Source: Kibdelosporangium sp. MJ126-NF4
GTDB taxonomy: Bacteria > Actinomycetota > Actinomycetes > Mycobacteriales > Pseudonocardiaceae
Assembly (NCBI RefSeq): GCF_000826545.1
Contig: NZ_CDME01000017.1
Coordinates: 1 to 64,000 of the forward strand
Direction of reading: 5' to 3'
Length of the DNA: 64,000 nucleotides
Below the pieces are notes generated by a model, which did not search any database, was not told the origin of the DNA, and saw only the letters and a program-made list of their open reading frames with translations. This document shows positions 16,020 through 24,390 of the stretch, piece after piece. The first letter of the stretch is position 1. The number at the start of each line of letters is the position of its first letter. The position numbers and the translations under genes are program-made.

Positions 16020-17180
16020 TCACGAGGCCCGGCGTGCCCGGCTGCGTCGCACCAACATCGCCGCAGCCAGCAACGACGCCGCCGCCGACGCGAGCAGGAC
16101 CGCCGCCTTCACGCGTTGTGCCGCGTCCGCGTCCAGCGCCAGGTCGGCGATCAGCAGGCTGACGGTGAAGCCGACGCCGCCGAGCATCGACACCGCCGCC
16201 ATGTCACGCCAGCCGAGGCCTTTGGGCAGCACCGCGACCTTGAACCGGACAGCGGCGAACGCGGCGCCGAAGATCCCGACGAGCTTGCCGACCAGCAGGC
16301 CGACGATCACCGCGACCGCGACCCGGTCGTCCAGCATCTGGCCGAGCGCGGTCGGCGAGACCGGTACACCGGCGGCGAACAGCGCGAAGGCGGGCACGGC
16401 GAACCCTGCCGACCACGGCTGCAGCCGGTGCTCCAGCCGGATCGCTGGCGCGTGCCGCTCGTAGGGGTCCTTGCGGACCCTGGTCAGCAGGCCGAGCGCG
16501 ACCCCGGCGATGGTCGCGTGCACACCGGACTCGTGCACGGCGAACCATGTGCCGAGCGCGATCGGGACGTACAGCCACGACGACCGAATTCTCTTGTGCT
16601 GCAAATAGGCGTACAGCGCGAGCAGAACAACCGCCGCCGCGGCGGCGAGCAGATTGAATTTCGCGGTGAACAGGACGGCGATAATCACGATCGCGCCGAG
16701 GTCGTCGACCACCGCGAGACTGAGCAGGAAAACACGGGCGCTGCTCGGCAGTCCGGACGCGGTGATGCTCAACACACCGAGCGCGAACGCGATATCGGTC
16801 GCCGCCGGAATGGCCCACGCCTGTTCGATTCCCGGCGCGCCCCAGCCGACCGCCACGGCGAGCCCGATCGGCACGACCATGCCGCCGATCGCCCCGAACA
16901 CCGGCAGGATCGCCGCCTTGAACTTCGACAGTTCGCCGACCACGAGTTCCCGCTTGAGCTCAAGCCCCGCGACGAAGAAGAACACCGCGAGCAGGCCGTC
17001 CTTGGCCCAGTCGCCGACCGACAGCTCCCAGATGTGGAAGTCCCTGACCGCCTCGTAGACGCCACGGGCGGGGGAGTTGGCCAGCAGCAGCGCGACCGCC
17101 GTCGCGCACAGCAGGATGACACCGCCGACCGTCTCGGTCCGCAGGTACCTGGCGAAATCGCTGACCTGGATGCGCCGCAT
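16020..17180 (-). CDS. nhaA: Na+/H+ antiporter NhaA
   Basis: 386 residues, about twelve membrane helices. The core ion-site motif AATDIAFALGVLSI carries the paired functional aspartate region of helix V, and SLAVVDDLGAIVIIAV is the second family hallmark. FFFVAGLELKRELVVGEL matches the conserved helix II/III loop. It exports Na+ in exchange for protons at the cell membrane. ATG at 17178-17180 with GGAGAG directly upstream. It stands alone between the holin-like and DUF2848 genes. Confidence 0.96.
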   Translation of the reverse strand: MRRIQVSDFARYLRTETVGGVILLCATAVALLLANSPARGVYEAVRDFHIWELSVGDWAKDGLLAVFFFVAGLELKRELVVGELSKFKAAILPVFGAIGGMVVPIGLAVAVGWGAPGIEQAWAIPAATDIAFALGVLSITASGLPSSARVFLLSLAVVDDLGAIVIIAVLFTAKFNLLAAAAAVVLLALYAYLQHKRIRSSWLYVPIALGTWFAVHESGVHATIAGVALGLLTRVRKDPYERHAPAIRLEHRLQPWSAGFAVPAFALFAAGVPVSPTALGQMLDDRVAVAVIVGLLVGKLVGIFGAAFAAVRFKVAVLPKGLGWRDMAAVSMLGGVGFTVSLLIADLALDADAAQRVKAAVLLASAAASLLAAAMLVRRSRARRAS

Positions 17181-17252
17181 GACTCTCCTGAAATCGACAG
17201 CATGAACTGGCTGCCGACCAGGCTTCCCGGCTCTCCCTTACGGGATCTTAAC

Positions 17253-17930
17253 TCACGCGATCGGGTCCGGCAGACGTCGCACGTGATATTCGGTGGAGAT
17301 GGTGCGCCCGGTGACCGGATCGCCGAGTTCGACACGCCACGCGTCGGCGAACTGGTCGACGCCCTTTTTCATCGGAATTGTCCCGGAAAGCAGCACTGTG
17401 CCCGGTGCGTGGAGTTTCTGCGCGTGTAAGACGTCGATCCAGTAACGCGGTGGCAGTAATTCACCGCAAGTTCCCTCCTGGATCATGGTCCATTCCCCGG
17501 CGGAGCGCACCCACGCGGTCAGCGTGAGGTCGTCGACCCGGTCGGCCACGTCGGACAGCCGCCAGGCCTGGCGGCCGAGCATGTCCGGTGCGGCCTGTTT
17601 GCTCCACGCGACGCCGTGCACCTCCAGGTCGCGGTCGGTGTGGTCGCACGCGACGGTGAGCAGCACCTCGTCGCGCGTGATCACCAGCGCCCACTCGGCC
17701 TCGCCGGACGTGCGGTTGTGCTGCGCGTACACCTCGCCGGACTGCAACGCCAGGAACGGGGCGATCGGGTAGAGGCACGGTGTCTTGGTCGGCGCCGGGA
17801 TGCCCATCGCCACCAGTTCGGCGACGTGCTCGGCCACGTGCTCCTGGCTGCGCCCGGCGAACCCCGCGTTGAGCAGAGCGCGGACCTCGACGGCCACGCG
17901 GTGCCCGTCAGGAAGGCTGAAGTGCAGCAC
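17253..17930 (-). CDS. DUF2848 family protein
   Basis: 225 residues beginning VLHFSLPDGHRVAVEVRAL; matches the DUF2848 family (ring-hydroxylating or fumarylacetoacetase-like fold suggested by others, no proven reaction). Conserved-looking segments are VYAQHNRTSGEAEWALV and PGTVLLSGTIPMKKGV. The GTG at 17928-17930 is favoured because GGAG lies 6 bases upstream; a GTG at 17936 is also possible. A GTATAC-N5-GTATAC element sits 22 bases upstream, the same word as at the GntR/nitrilase promoter, so it is probably controlled by the neighbouring GntR protein. Confidence 0.75.
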   Translation of the reverse strand: MLHFSLPDGHRVAVEVRALLNAGFAGRSQEHVAEHVAELVAMGIPAPTKTPCLYPIAPFLALQSGEVYAQHNRTSGEAEWALVITRDEVLLTVACDHTDRDLEVHGVAWSKQAAPDMLGRQAWRLSDVADRVDDLTLTAWVRSAGEWTMIQEGTCGELLPPRYWIDVLHAQKLHAPGTVLLSGTIPMKKGVDQFADAWRVELGDPVTGRTISTEYHVRRLPDPIA

Positions 17931-18281
17931 CGGCACCTCCAGATACTTGGCGTATACAGCTTGTATACATACGATATGCCACAAAACCCCGGTGGTACGA
18001 CATGACTTCGACGACAGTTCGCCCACCGTCGCGCTCACGACGCGCGGCTATGGCGAGCCAGTCGCTGGCGCTCATCGACCCGCTCAAGACACCTGGCAAT
18101 GACCCTCTTGCCGGCACTATCGCTCGCGTTCTCGACTCGCGCGGGCTGGATGCGAACGTCCGCCCGCTCGGCGGCTATCTCCTCGAAGTGGTGCCAACCT
18201 ACGCCACAAACGCGATTGCCGGTGCAATTTTGGTGGTGCGTTTGCGCCTCGCCCCGAGTGTTGGTACGCGCGCTGCGCCGT
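17931..18281. other. Intergenic region with operator; no supported gene
   Basis: 350 bases between the DUF2848 start and the GntR stop. Apart from the operator at 17952-17968 it contains only a frame starting ATG at 18002 (MTSTTVRPPSRSRRAAMASQ), which runs antisense through the GntR gene and has no recognisable domain. Confidence 0.4.
17952..17968. promoter_or_regulatory. Operator GTATAC-N5-GTATAC upstream of the DUF2848 gene
   Basis: GTATACAGCTTGTATAC: two palindromic hexamers 5 bases apart, followed by a second partial ATACGATATG. The word TTGTATAC also occurs at 18926-18933 between gntR and the nitrilase gene. GntR/FadR-type proteins typically bind such GT-N-AC palindromes. Confidence 0.6.
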
Positions 18282-18905
18282 TCAGCTCATCAGCTGGACA
18301 CGCAGGGTTTCCCGCAGGTGGGTGTCGATGGCCGCGCGTGCCCGTTCGACGTCCTTGTCGGCCAGCGCGTCCAGGATGGCGGTGTGCTCGTGGAGCACGC
18401 TGGCCTGGCGGCCGGGCACGTTGGCCAGCGCGATCCGGCCCGCCCTGGTCTGCCGATCCCGCAGGCCCTCGTAGGTTCTCGTCAGTATCTGGTTGCCGGC
18501 GGCGTGCACCAGCGCGGTGTGGAAGCGCGTGTCCGCCTCGATGAACTCCCCGGCCTGCCCGGCGGCGCGCAGCAGGTGCTGCGCGGCGAGCGCGTCGCGC
18601 ATCTCGGCGACCGGACCGTCCTGGCAGGCGTACGCGGCGGCGTGCCGCTCGATCACACCTCGGGCCTCCACCAGGTCGCGCAGCTCCCGGCCGGACATCG
18701 GCGCGACGTACGCGCCGCGCTTGGGCACGAGCTCGACGAGCTGCTGCGCGGCGAGCATCAGCAGCGCCTCGCGGATCGGCGTCCGCGACACCCCCAGCCG
18801 GTCGGCCAGCTCCTGCTCGTTGATGAACGTGCCCTGCACCTCCGGGTCGGTGAGCAGCTGGTTCTTGACGAAGTCGTAGGCCCGCTCCCGGCCGGATACG
18901 CGCAT
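18282..18905 (-). CDS. GntR family regulator, FCD (FadR) subfamily
   Basis: 207 residues. N-terminal winged helix (NEQELADRLGVSRTPIREALLMLAAQQLVELVPKRG), then an all-helical FCD ligand domain with the metal/ligand-binding Asp, His and His pattern (EADTRFHTALVHAAGN, VLHEHTAILDAL). Likely a repressor that responds to a small carboxylate. Start ATG at 18903-18905. It is divergent from the nitrilase gene, with a TACATACAC/TTGTATAC element between the two starts, so it probably controls itself, the nitrilase-osmC pair and the DUF2848 gene. Confidence 0.92.
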   Translation of the reverse strand: MRVSGRERAYDFVKNQLLTDPEVQGTFINEQELADRLGVSRTPIREALLMLAAQQLVELVPKRGAYVAPMSGRELRDLVEARGVIERHAAAYACQDGPVAEMRDALAAQHLLRAAGQAGEFIEADTRFHTALVHAAGNQILTRTYEGLRDRQTRAGRIALANVPGRQASVLHEHTAILDALADKDVERARAAIDTHLRETLRVQLMS

Positions 18906-18914
18906 GAATACTCC

Positions 18915-18936
18915 TTACATACACGTTGTATACGAG
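18915..18936. promoter_or_regulatory. Operator between gntR and the nitrilase gene
   Basis: TTACATACACGTTGTATACG: contains the TTGTATAC word shared with 17952-17968. It lies 10 bases ahead of the gntR start and 31 bases ahead of the nitrilase start. Confidence 0.55.
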
Positions 18937-18966
18937 TTATGTTAGACCTGTGCGAGGTGATGGGTG

Positions 18967-19752
18967 ATGCGAGTAGCGATGAGTCAGTTCGCCGCGGACA
19001 CCGATCCGGAGCGAAATCTCGACCACATCCGGACGACGGTCCGCGACGCGGGCGACGCGTCGGTCGTGGTCTTCCCCGAGGCGACCATGGCGCGGTTCGG
19101 GATCCCGCTCGGTCCGGTCGCGCAGCCGCTCGACGGTCCGTGGGCGAACGCGGTCCGCCAGATCGCCGACGAGGCAGGCGTGCTGATCGTGGCGGGCATG
19201 TTCACGCCGAGCCAGGACGGCAGGGTCACCAACACCCTGCTGATCACCGGCCGTGGCGTGGACACCTACTACGACAAGATCCACCTGTTCGACGCGTTCG
19301 GCTTCGCCGAGTCGGCGACCGTCGCGCCGGGCGAGCGGATCGTCGTGTCCGAAGTGGACGATGTGACGGTCGGCTTCGCGACCTGTTACGACATCCGCTT
19401 CCCCGGTCTGTTCCAGCGACTGGCCGACGAGGGCGCGGTGATCACGATCGTGCCCGCGTCGTGGGGATCCGGCCCAGGCAAGCGTGAACAGTGGGAGTTG
19501 CTCGCCCGCGCACGGGCGTTGGACAGCACGACGTGGATCGTCGCATGTGGACAGGCGAACCCGGCGACCATCGGACAGCCGCCGTCGGGCAAGGCACCGA
19601 CCGGGGTCGGCCACAGCGTCGTCGTGTCGCCGCTCGGTGAGATCCGTGCCCAGCTCGGCCCGGAACCGGCTGTGCTCACAGTGGACATCGACCCGGCCGA
19701 GGTGGCCGAGGCCCGCAAACTCGTTCCGGTACTGGCGAACAGGAAGTTCTGA
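18967..19752 (+). CDS. Nitrilase-superfamily carbon-nitrogen hydrolase
   Basis: 261 residues with the Glu-Lys-Cys triad: VVFPEATM (E38), YYDKIHLFD (K104) and FATCYDIRFP (C140). Such enzymes hydrolyse amides or N-carbamoyl compounds; the residues around the cysteine (CYDIRFPGLF) are of the Nit/omega-amidase-like branch. ATG at 18967 or GTG at 18964; GAGG lies 9 or 6 bases upstream. Its TGA overlaps the ATG of osmC by one base, so the two are translated together. Cytosolic. Confidence 0.9.
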   Translation: MRVAMSQFAADTDPERNLDHIRTTVRDAGDASVVVFPEATMARFGIPLGPVAQPLDGPWANAVRQIADEAGVLIVAGMFTPSQDGRVTNTLLITGRGVDTYYDKIHLFDAFGFAESATVAPGERIVVSEVDDVTVGFATCYDIRFPGLFQRLADEGAVITIVPASWGSGPGKREQWELLARARALDSTTWIVACGQANPATIGQPPSGKAPTGVGHSVVVSPLGEIRAQLGPEPAVLTVDIDPAEVAEARKLVPVLANRKF

Positions 19753-20210
19753 TGCACGAGTACCCGGTGACCATCACATGGACCGGAAACAAGGGGACCG
19801 GCACGTCCGGCTACCGCGACTTCAGCCGAGACCACACGCTCTCTGCGGACGGCCGCCCGGACATCGCGGCGACCTCCGACCCGGCGTTCCGCGGCGACGC
19901 CACGCGCTGGAACCCCGAGCAGTTGCTGGTGGCGGCCCTGTCGGACTGCCACATGCTCTGGTACCTGCACCTGTGCGCGACATCGGGCGTGGTCGTCGAG
20001 TCCTATGTCGACGACGCGATCGGCTACATGGAGATGGAGCGCAGCGGCGCGGGCCAGTTCAGCGAAGTCGTCCTGCGGCCGAGGATCGTGATCAGCGGCG
20101 GCTCGCTCGACACCGCACGGGAACTGCACGCGAAGGCGCACGAAATGTGCTTCATCGCCCGATCGATGAACTTCCCCGTCAAGCACGAACCCACAGTCCA
20201 GCCCTCGTGA
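19752..20210 (+). CDS. OsmC family protein
   Basis: 152 residues of the OsmC/Ohr fold: GYRDFSRDHTL, then WNPEQLLVAALSDCHMLWYLHLC, containing one conserved-type cysteine (SDCHM), and a second at HEMCFIARS. Both redox cysteines of the OsmC/Ohr pair are therefore present, which fits hydroperoxide reduction, though the substrate is not established. It begins at the last base of the nitrilase stop. Its own stop is inside the bidirectional terminator hairpin. Confidence 0.87.
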   Translation: MHEYPVTITWTGNKGTGTSGYRDFSRDHTLSADGRPDIAATSDPAFRGDATRWNPEQLLVAALSDCHMLWYLHLCATSGVVVESYVDDAIGYMEMERSGAGQFSEVVLRPRIVISGGSLDTARELHAKAHEMCFIARSMNFPVKHEPTVQPS

Positions 20211-20252
20211 GTGGAAGATCCGGTTCTAACCGGACGAACCACTCACGAGGGC
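20201..20252. terminator. Bidirectional terminator between osmC and acs
   Basis: Perfect 14-bp arms GCCCTCGTGAGTGG (20201-20214) and CCACTCACGAGGGC (20239-20252), with a second hairpin TCCGGTT/AACCGGA in the loop. The left arm contains the osmC stop codon. It separates two convergent genes. Confidence 0.8.
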
Positions 20253-20264
20253 TGAGCTGGGGGT

Positions 20265-22238
20265 TTAGTCCTCCGAGCCCTTGTTGAGGCCCTGGGAGAT
20301 CAGGTCCATCACGGACGAGTCGGCGAGGGTGGTCACGTCACCGATCGAACGGTTCTCCGCGACGTCACGCAGCAACCGGCGCATGATCTTGCCCGAGCGG
20401 GTCTTCGGCAGCTCCGGCACGACCATCACCTGACGCGGCTTGGCGATCGGGCCGATCTCCTTGGCCACGTGGTCGCGCAACGCCTTGACGGCATCGTCGC
20501 CGCCGTCGACGGCGTCACCGCGCAGGATCACGAACGCCACGATGCCCTGCCCGGTGGTCGCGTCGGTCGCGCCGACCACCGCGGCCTCGGCCACGGTCGG
20601 GTGCGACACCAGCGCGGATTCCACCTCGGTGGTGGAGATCCGGTGCCCGGACACGTTCATCACGTCGTCGACCCGGCCGAGTAGCCAGATGTCGCCGTCG
20701 TTGTCGTACTTGGCGCCGTCACCGGCGAAGTAGAAGCCCTGGTCGGCGAAGCGGGACCAGTAGGTTTCGCGGTAGCGCTCGTTGTCGCCCCAGATGCCAC
20801 GCAGCATCGACGGCCACGGCTGGTCGAGCACCAGGTAGCCGCCACCGCCGTGCGGGACCTCGTTGCCCTGGTCGTCGACGACCTTCGCCGACACGCCGGG
20901 CAGCGCCCGCTGCGCCGACCCCGGCTTGGTCGACGTCACGCCGGGCAGCGGCGAGATCATGATCGCGCCGGTCTCGGTCTGCCACCAGGTGTCCACGATC
21001 GGCGCCTGGTTGGCGCCCACGTTCTCCCGGTACCAGATCCACGCCTCCGGGTTGATCGGCTCGCCGACGCTGCCGAGCACCCGCAGCGAGGACAGGTCGT
21101 AACCGGCTGGAATGTCCTTGCCCCACTTCATGAACGTGCGGATCAAGGTCGGCGCGGTGTAGTAGATGGAGACCTTGTACTTCTGCACGATCTCCCAGTG
21201 CCGCCCCTCGTTCGGGGTGTTCGGCGTGCCCTCGTAGACCACCTGCGTCGCGCGGTTGGACAGCGGGCCGTACACGATGTAGCTGTGCCCGGTGACCCAG
21301 CCGATGTCCGCCGTGCACCAGTAGACGTCGGCGTCCGGCTTGAGGTCGAACACGTTGAAGTGCGTGTACGACGCCTGCGTCAGGTAGCCGCCCGAGGTGT
21401 GCAGGATGCCCTTCGGCTTCCCGGTCGTCCCGCTGGTGTACAGGATGTACAGCGGGTGCTCCGAGTCGAACGCCTCCGGGGTGTGCTGGTCGGACTGCCT
21501 GTCCACCAGGTCGTTCCACCAGATGTCGCGGCCCTCGGTCCACTCGACGTCGGTGTCGGTCCGCTTCACCACGAGCACGTGCTCGATGGTCGGCGTCTGC
21601 GCGACGGCCTCGTCGACGGCGGGCTTGAGCGCGGCGGGCTTGCCGCGGCGGTACTGCCCGTCGGTCGTGATGACCAGCTTGGCCTCGGCGTCCTCGATCC
21701 GCGACCGCAGCGCCTCGGCGGAGAACCCGCCGAACACGACGCTGTGGGTCAGTCCGAGGCGGGCGCAGGCGAGCATCGAGTAGATCGCCTCGGGGACCAT
21801 CGGCATGTAGATGGCGACGCGGTCGCCCGTCTGCAGGCCGAGTTCGGTCAGCGCGTTCGCGGTCTTGCTGACCTGCGTGAGCAGGTCGTTGTACGTGATG
21901 GTGCGGGTGTCGCCCGGCTCGCCCTCCCAGTGGATGGCGACCTGCTCACCGTGGCCGGACTCGACGTGCCTGTCGACGCAGTTGTAGGCGACGTTGAGCT
22001 TGCCGCCGACGAACCACTTCGCGAAGGGCGCGTCGCTCCAGTCGAGGACCTGGTCCCACTTGGTGTCCCAGTGCAGTCGCTCCGCCTGCTTGGCCCAGAA
22101 GGCCTCCCGGTCGGCGTCGGCGGCCGCGTACAGGTCCGTGCCCGCGTTGGCGGCGGCGGCGAACTCGTCGGACGGCGGGAAAGTCCTGCTCTCGGTGAGC
22201 AGGTTGTCCAGCGCGGGGCCCTGGGACTGCTCGGTCAT
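20265..22238 (-). CDS. acs: Acetyl-CoA synthetase (AMP-forming)
   Basis: 657 residues, usual length. ANL-superfamily core motifs are visible: YTSGTTGKPKGILHT (phosphate loop), YYTAPTLIRTFMKWG, DTWWQTETGA, and the hinge DDVMNVSGHRIST. The C-terminal LPKTRSGKIMRRLLR holds the catalytic lysine that is acetylated by Pat-type enzymes. It makes acetyl-CoA from acetate, CoA and ATP in the cytosol. ATG 22236-22238 with GGAGG upstream. It corresponds to Rv3667 in the conserved gene order and is divergent from the Fic-like gene. Confidence 0.96.
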   Translation of the reverse strand: MTEQSQGPALDNLLTESRTFPPSDEFAAAANAGTDLYAAADADREAFWAKQAERLHWDTKWDQVLDWSDAPFAKWFVGGKLNVAYNCVDRHVESGHGEQVAIHWEGEPGDTRTITYNDLLTQVSKTANALTELGLQTGDRVAIYMPMVPEAIYSMLACARLGLTHSVVFGGFSAEALRSRIEDAEAKLVITTDGQYRRGKPAALKPAVDEAVAQTPTIEHVLVVKRTDTDVEWTEGRDIWWNDLVDRQSDQHTPEAFDSEHPLYILYTSGTTGKPKGILHTSGGYLTQASYTHFNVFDLKPDADVYWCTADIGWVTGHSYIVYGPLSNRATQVVYEGTPNTPNEGRHWEIVQKYKVSIYYTAPTLIRTFMKWGKDIPAGYDLSSLRVLGSVGEPINPEAWIWYRENVGANQAPIVDTWWQTETGAIMISPLPGVTSTKPGSAQRALPGVSAKVVDDQGNEVPHGGGGYLVLDQPWPSMLRGIWGDNERYRETYWSRFADQGFYFAGDGAKYDNDGDIWLLGRVDDVMNVSGHRISTTEVESALVSHPTVAEAAVVGATDATTGQGIVAFVILRGDAVDGGDDAVKALRDHVAKEIGPIAKPRQVMVVPELPKTRSGKIMRRLLRDVAENRSIGDVTTLADSSVMDLISQGLNKGSED

Positions 22239-22411
22239 CGTGCGTGACCTCCTCGAATGGCGTTAAGTCGTGTGGTGGTGACCGTAGTGCGGCCTGGTCC
22301 GCGACAACAGGGCGGGAGTCACATAGGTCCAGACCATTTACGCGATCAGGTTACGCGCTGACGGCGAGGAGCCGGTGTCGATCACCGGGCGGTCACCACT
22401 ACTGTCAGCCC

Positions 22412-23152
22412 GTGACCGATCCGCTGGGCCCGCTGCTGGACCTCCCCGGTATCGCCGAGGCCGTGCAGTCCGCACGCGAAAGCGTGGACGCCGTGCACAA
22501 GCACCCTGCGAACCGCCGTGGCTGGCCGACCACCGCGGCCGAGGCGTCCGTCCGTGCCGCGCGTTCGTCGGCCTACCTGGACGGCGGCAACCCCGAGATC
22601 CCCGATGACGGCGAGATCGCCGACCCGATACTGGCCGGTGCGCTGCGCGTCGCCGAGGCCATCGGGCCGTTGCTGCCGGTCTGGCAGCGCGCGCCCCTGC
22701 AGGCATTGGCCCGCCTGCACCTGTTGGCAGCGGCCGACCTGGTCCCCGCCGCCGAGGACGAACGACTGGGCCGTCCGCGTACGGCGCCGGGCGTGGCCGG
22801 GCGGCTGGACCTGCTGGCCAACCTGGTCACAGGTGCCACCGCGGCGCCGGGACCGGTGCTGGCGGCCGTGGTGCACGGCGAGTTGCTGACGTTGGCGCCG
22901 TTCGGCCTCGCCGACGGAGTGGTCGCGCGGGCGGCGGCACGGATGACGATCATCGGCACCGGTCTGGACCCGAAGGGGCTGACCGTGCCGGAGGTGGCGT
23001 ACCTCCGGCGGCCCGAGCGCTACCGTGAGGCCGCCGAGGGCTTTGCGAGCGGCCAGCCGGACGGTGTGCGCGAATGGGTCCTGCTGTGCTGTGAGGCGTT
23101 CCAGATCGGCGCCAAGGAAGCGTTGGCCATCGCGGACTCGGCCACCGGCTGA
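22412..23152 (+). CDS. Fic/DOC-like protein with degenerate active-site motif
   Basis: 246 residues. The layout resembles Fic proteins: an N-terminal helix AARSSAYLDGGN (like the inhibitory S-S-x-x-I-E-G-N helix), a middle helical region, then LLTLAPFGLADGVVARAA at residues 159-176 in the place of HPFxDGNGRxxR, and YREAAEGFASGQPDGVREWV like the last Fic helix. The catalytic His is Ala and the Asn-Gly-Arg is lost, so AMP transfer is unlikely. GTG at 22412 gives the best N-terminus; the frame is open further upstream. It is divergent from acs. The assignment rests on motif order seen by eye. Confidence 0.55.
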   Translation: MTDPLGPLLDLPGIAEAVQSARESVDAVHKHPANRRGWPTTAAEASVRAARSSAYLDGGNPEIPDDGEIADPILAGALRVAEAIGPLLPVWQRAPLQALARLHLLAAADLVPAAEDERLGRPRTAPGVAGRLDLLANLVTGATAAPGPVLAAVVHGELLTLAPFGLADGVVARAAARMTIIGTGLDPKGLTVPEVAYLRRPERYREAAEGFASGQPDGVREWVLLCCEAFQIGAKEALAIADSATG

Positions 23153-23299
23153 ATCCGGCCTGTCACCCGCGCGTGGCCGAAGTGCAACGCGAATTCGGCC
23201 ATTGGTGTGACCCAGCTAACGCTGGGTACGCGTTTGTGGATTCCGTTCTCATCCGGACGGTCACTCAGGACGAACCGGTAGGCGGATTCGGGTTGCCCC

Positions 23300-23869
23300 A
23301 TGAAGATCATCAGCGCAGTCGCGCTTCTGGTGTTCGCAAGCGCTTGCGCCACACCGACTCCCACTCCGAGCGCAGCGCGCGTCAACCAGACCACGGCGCA
23401 GCCGACGACAACGACCACCACCACCACCACAACGACGGCACCGGTCGCACAGTCCGCGGCCATTCCCCTTGACCTGGCGGGAAGAACGGCCGCCGCTGTC
23501 GACCAGCAGCTGCGAGCGGCCGGGTTCACCATCCTCCGATACGTCAGCCCGGACGGGAGCCAGGTCCTGCCGGATCCGACGTGGACTGTCGTGTCCGTCG
23601 AAGGCGCAGGGACAACGGCACGGTCCGACGCGGTCGTCTACATCAAGGTGGACAAGCCCGCGCCGCCGCCACCGCCGAAGACGTCAACGAAGACCACCAC
23701 CAAGGCGACACCGAAACCCGCGCCACCAGCGGAGCCACCGCCACCCGCGGCGGCGTACTACAAGAACTGCACAGAGGCGAGGGCCGCGGGCGCGGCACCC
23801 GTCCACCGTGGCGAACCGGGCTACGGCCGCCACCTTGACCGGGACGGCGACGGAGTCGGCTGCGAGTGA
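23300..23869 (+). CDS. Excalibur-domain lipoprotein 1
   Basis: 189 residues. Lipoprotein signal (ISAVALLVFASAC, cleavage before Cys16), a Thr-rich stretch, a small domain with PASTA-like sequence (PLDLAGRTAAAVDQQLRAAGF), a Pro/Lys/Thr linker, then the C-terminal Excalibur calcium-binding domain YYKNCTEARAAGAAPVHR...GRHLDRDGDGVGCE with the DxDxDG loop and two cysteines. Surface-exposed; role unknown. ATG at 23300. A paralogue follows 109 bases downstream. Confidence 0.85.
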   Translation: MKIISAVALLVFASACATPTPTPSAARVNQTTAQPTTTTTTTTTTTAPVAQSAAIPLDLAGRTAAAVDQQLRAAGFTILRYVSPDGSQVLPDPTWTVVSVEGAGTTARSDAVVYIKVDKPAPPPPPKTSTKTTTKATPKPAPPAEPPPPAAAYYKNCTEARAAGAAPVHRGEPGYGRHLDRDGDGVGCE

Positions 23870-23978
23870 GGAGTTCACACGATGGTGTGAACGCGGTAAC
23901 ACCTGACCGGCCTGTGTGGAATTCACAGGTAGCCGGATGGTCGCCGAAGGACGAACCGGTAACGGGGTCAGGCTTTCG

Positions 23979-24353
23979 ATGAGGATCTTCTGTACGGTCG
24001 TTCTGCTTGCCGTGCTGGGCGCGTGTGCCGTACCGGATCGCACAATCGCGCCCGCGCCGAGCATCCCGACGATGCCCGCGCTGCCACAGGCAACGACGGC
24101 GGACGTCCCGGCACCGCACGCTCCGGTCGCGACCCCGTCCCCGGAACCGGCGAAGGCGGGAACGACGAAGGCGGCGACCAGCAAGCCGCAGACGTCGTCG
24201 TCCAGTCCCACGCTGCCACCGGTCAAGGCGTACAAGAACTGCACCGAGGTGAACGCGGCAGGCAAGGGACCGATCCGTCGCGGCGATCCGGGCTTCGCCG
24301 ACTGGCTCGACACGGACGGCGACGGGATCGCCTGCTACCCGAGGAAACGCTGA
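23979..24353 (+). CDS. Excalibur-domain lipoprotein 2
   Basis: 124 residues. Lipoprotein signal FCTVVLLAVLGAC (lipobox LGAC), a Pro/Ala/Thr-rich linker, and a C-terminal Excalibur domain (AYKNCTEVNAAGKGPIRRGD, WLDTDGDGIAC). It is a shorter paralogue of the preceding gene. ATG at 23979; the frame is open upstream, but this start leads straight into the signal peptide. Both genes have GGACGAACCGGTA 30-60 bases ahead of the start, suggesting a shared promoter type. Confidence 0.85.
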   Translation: MRIFCTVVLLAVLGACAVPDRTIAPAPSIPTMPALPQATTADVPAPHAPVATPSPEPAKAGTTKAATSKPQTSSSSPTLPPVKAYKNCTEVNAAGKGPIRRGDPGFADWLDTDGDGIACYPRKR

Positions 24354-24390
24354 CCGGCTCGGCTGTCCACAGTGGAATTCTCGGGCGCTG

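Noticed and set aside
18002..18544. Plus-strand frame starting between the DUF2848 and GntR genes
   Set aside because: Two thirds are antisense to the clear gntR gene, no domain is visible, and no ribosome-binding site precedes it.
23405..23440. ACC/ACA repeat within the first Excalibur gene
   Set aside because: It is a poly-threonine linker in a coding frame, not a microsatellite or CRISPR-like array.
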